From assembly GCA_946538475.1 (NCBI GenBank), contig CAMNGN010000032.1:1-15084 (forward strand): a stretch of 15,084 nucleotides of DNA. The letters run 5' to 3'. Made by a program: the position numbers and the translations under genes. The DNA is from an uncultured Blautia sp. GTDB taxonomy: Bacteria > Bacillota > Clostridia > Lachnospirales > Lachnospiraceae. This document shows, one piece after another, positions 14,252-15,084 of this stretch. The notes beneath the pieces were generated by a model that saw only the letters and a program-made list of their open reading frames with translations, was not told where the DNA came from and ran no database searches. Within the stretch, counting starts at the first letter, position 1. Each line of letters begins with the position of its first letter.

Positions 14252-14326
14252 ATGCTTCTCTCCTTTTGCACAATATCCGCCGCGCGGGATCATGTCCGGG
14301 CGGCGACGATAAGCGCACTTTATTCA

Positions 14327-14361
14327 GGTAAAATTTTACCACAAAGCCATGATTATCTCAA
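14327..14361 (-). promoter_or_regulatory. Predicted malQ promoter overlapping a 14-bp palindrome
   Basis: On the minus strand a -35 TTGAGA (14361-14356), a 17-nt spacer and a -10 TAAAAT (14338-14333) precede malQ by about 80 nt. The -10 lies inside the perfect palindrome GGTAAAATTTTACC (14327-14340), which is a candidate operator. There is no clear catabolite-responsive element match in the region. Confidence 0.5.
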
Positions 14362-14452
14362 GGAAATTCCCCCGTGTGCATTTCGTCAATTTAACAATAA
14401 AAATGAAATTAATTTGTGCGGCATGTCTATATTCTTTTCGAACGGGATTCGG

Positions 14453-14458
14453 TATACT
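14453..14458 (+). promoter_or_regulatory. Candidate -10 element for the msmX-type gene
   Basis: TATACT lies 46 nt before the ATG. The hexamer 17 nt upstream (TATTCT, 14430-14435) is a poor -35 match, which would fit activator-dependent or weak basal transcription. An AT-rich stretch with the palindrome AAATTAATTT (14406-14415) lies upstream. The rest of the 14252-14504 intergenic region shows no ORF. Confidence 0.4.
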
Positions 14459-14504
14459 GGGTACAGTAAAAAACAAAGCACACTTTCACTTGGAGGAATT
14501 GAAA

Positions 14505-15084
14505 ATGGCAAGCTTATCATTACAGCACATCTACAAAAGATACCCGAACGGCTTCGAGGCTGTTAAGGACTTCAACCTTGAGATCCAGGACAAAGAATTT
14601 ATCATTTTCGTAGGACCGTCAGGCTGCGGTAAATCCACCACTCTTCGTATGGTAGCAGGCCTTGAGGAAATCTCCGACGGTACTCTGAAGATCGGTGATA
14701 AAGTCATGAACGACGTAGAGCCGAAGGACCGTGATATCGCAATGGTATTCCAGAACTACGCTCTGTATCCGCATATGACAGTTTATGATAACATGGCTTT
14801 CGGTCTTAAACTTCGTAAAGTTCCGAAAGATCAGATCGACAAAGCTGTTCGTGAAGCTGCAAGAATCCTTGACCTTGACAAACTCCTTGATCGTAAACCG
14901 AAGGCTCTTTCCGGTGGTCAGAGACAGCGTGTTGCCATGGGCCGTGCTATCGTTCGTAATCCTAAGGTATTCCTTATGGACGAGCCGCTGTCCAACCTGG
15001 ATGCTAAACTTCGTGTACAGATGCGTATCGAGATCTCCAAGATCCATCAGAGACTGGGCGCTACCATCATCTACGTAACACATG
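14505..15084 (+). CDS. msmX: Sugar ABC transporter ATPase, MsmX/UgpC type (partial, runs off right edge)
   Basis: The 193 codons before the window ends encode the N-terminal ABC domain: Walker A GPSGCGKST (37-45), Q-loop FQNYALYPHMTVYDN (Gln83), signature ALSGGQRQRVAMGRAIVR, Walker B VFLMDEPLSNLDAKLR (155-170) and the switch His193. FQNYALYPH and SNLDAKLR are typical of the carbohydrate-uptake-1 ATPases MsmX, UgpC and MalK, which energise several sugar permeases and carry a C-terminal regulatory OB domain, here beyond the edge. GGAGG lies 8 nt before the ATG. Arg is mostly CGT and Ala mostly GCT, the bias of strongly expressed genes. No permease or binding-protein gene is adjacent in the window, in line with a shared, multitask ATPase. 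Divergent malQ suggests maltodextrins among its substrates. Confidence 0.93.
   Translation, partial: MASLSLQHIYKRYPNGFEAVKDFNLEIQDKEFIIFVGPSGCGKSTTLRMVAGLEEISDGTLKIGDKVMNDVEPKDRDIAMVFQNYALYPHMTVYDNMAFGLKLRKVPKDQIDKAVREAARILDLDKLLDRKPKALSGGQRQRVAMGRAIVRNPKVFLMDEPLSNLDAKLRVQMRIEISKIHQRLGATIIYVTH

Noticed and set aside
14252..14293. N-terminal extension of MalQ by 14 residues
   Set aside because: The AAAGGAGA ribosome-binding site lies inside it, and GH77 homology begins right after the later ATG.

Overview
This window looks like a chromosomal core segment of an anaerobic Bacillota, most likely Clostridia close to Lachnospiraceae. The evidence is the L13 and S9 sequence style, the strong GGAGG ribosome-binding sites, SigA-type promoters, the tig-clpP-clpX-lon-engB order, and a group II ECF transporter module beside truA-rplM-rpsI. 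The taxonomic call is made from memory of these families, not from a search. I find no phage, CRISPR array, toxin-antitoxin pair, defence system or transposase gene. The content is mostly housekeeping, and I do not see a new multi-gene system.

Layout. Positions 1-565 (minus) hold a WYL-domain regulator that has lost its N-terminal DNA-binding half and runs off the left edge. A hairpin terminator at 615-651 ends the rplM-rpsI operon (L13 and S9, minus, 671-1509). That operon has a near-perfect SigA promoter (1679-1707) and a leader of about 160 nt with a long-range stem next to the L13 ribosome-binding site. At 1734-1819 there is a perfect 41-bp inverted repeat with a 4-nt loop, touching the truA stop codon. 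From 11584 down to 1819 runs one nearly gapless minus-strand gene series: tig, clpP, clpX, lon, engB, a fused ecfA1-ecfA2, ecfT and truA. These cover nascent-chain folding, ClpXP and Lon proteolysis, ribosome assembly, vitamin/micronutrient uptake energisation and tRNA pseudouridylation. Upstream of tig lie a DJ-1/PfpI-family gene and a small CxxC protein gene (minus, 11664-12457).

On the plus strand a solitary tRNA-Gly(CCC) with its own promoter and terminator occupies 12528-12669. The right end is a divergent carbohydrate pair: malQ (4-alpha-glucanotransferase, minus, 12710-14251) and an MsmX/UgpC-type sugar ABC transporter ATPase (plus, 14505 to the window edge). They share a 253-nt intergenic region with a 14-bp palindrome overlapping the predicted malQ promoter.

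Points most worth a second look: the long palindrome, the single-chain EcfA1-EcfA2 fusion and its 35-nt overlap with engB, the decapitated WYL gene, the rplM leader fold, and the small CxxC protein paired with DJ-1.
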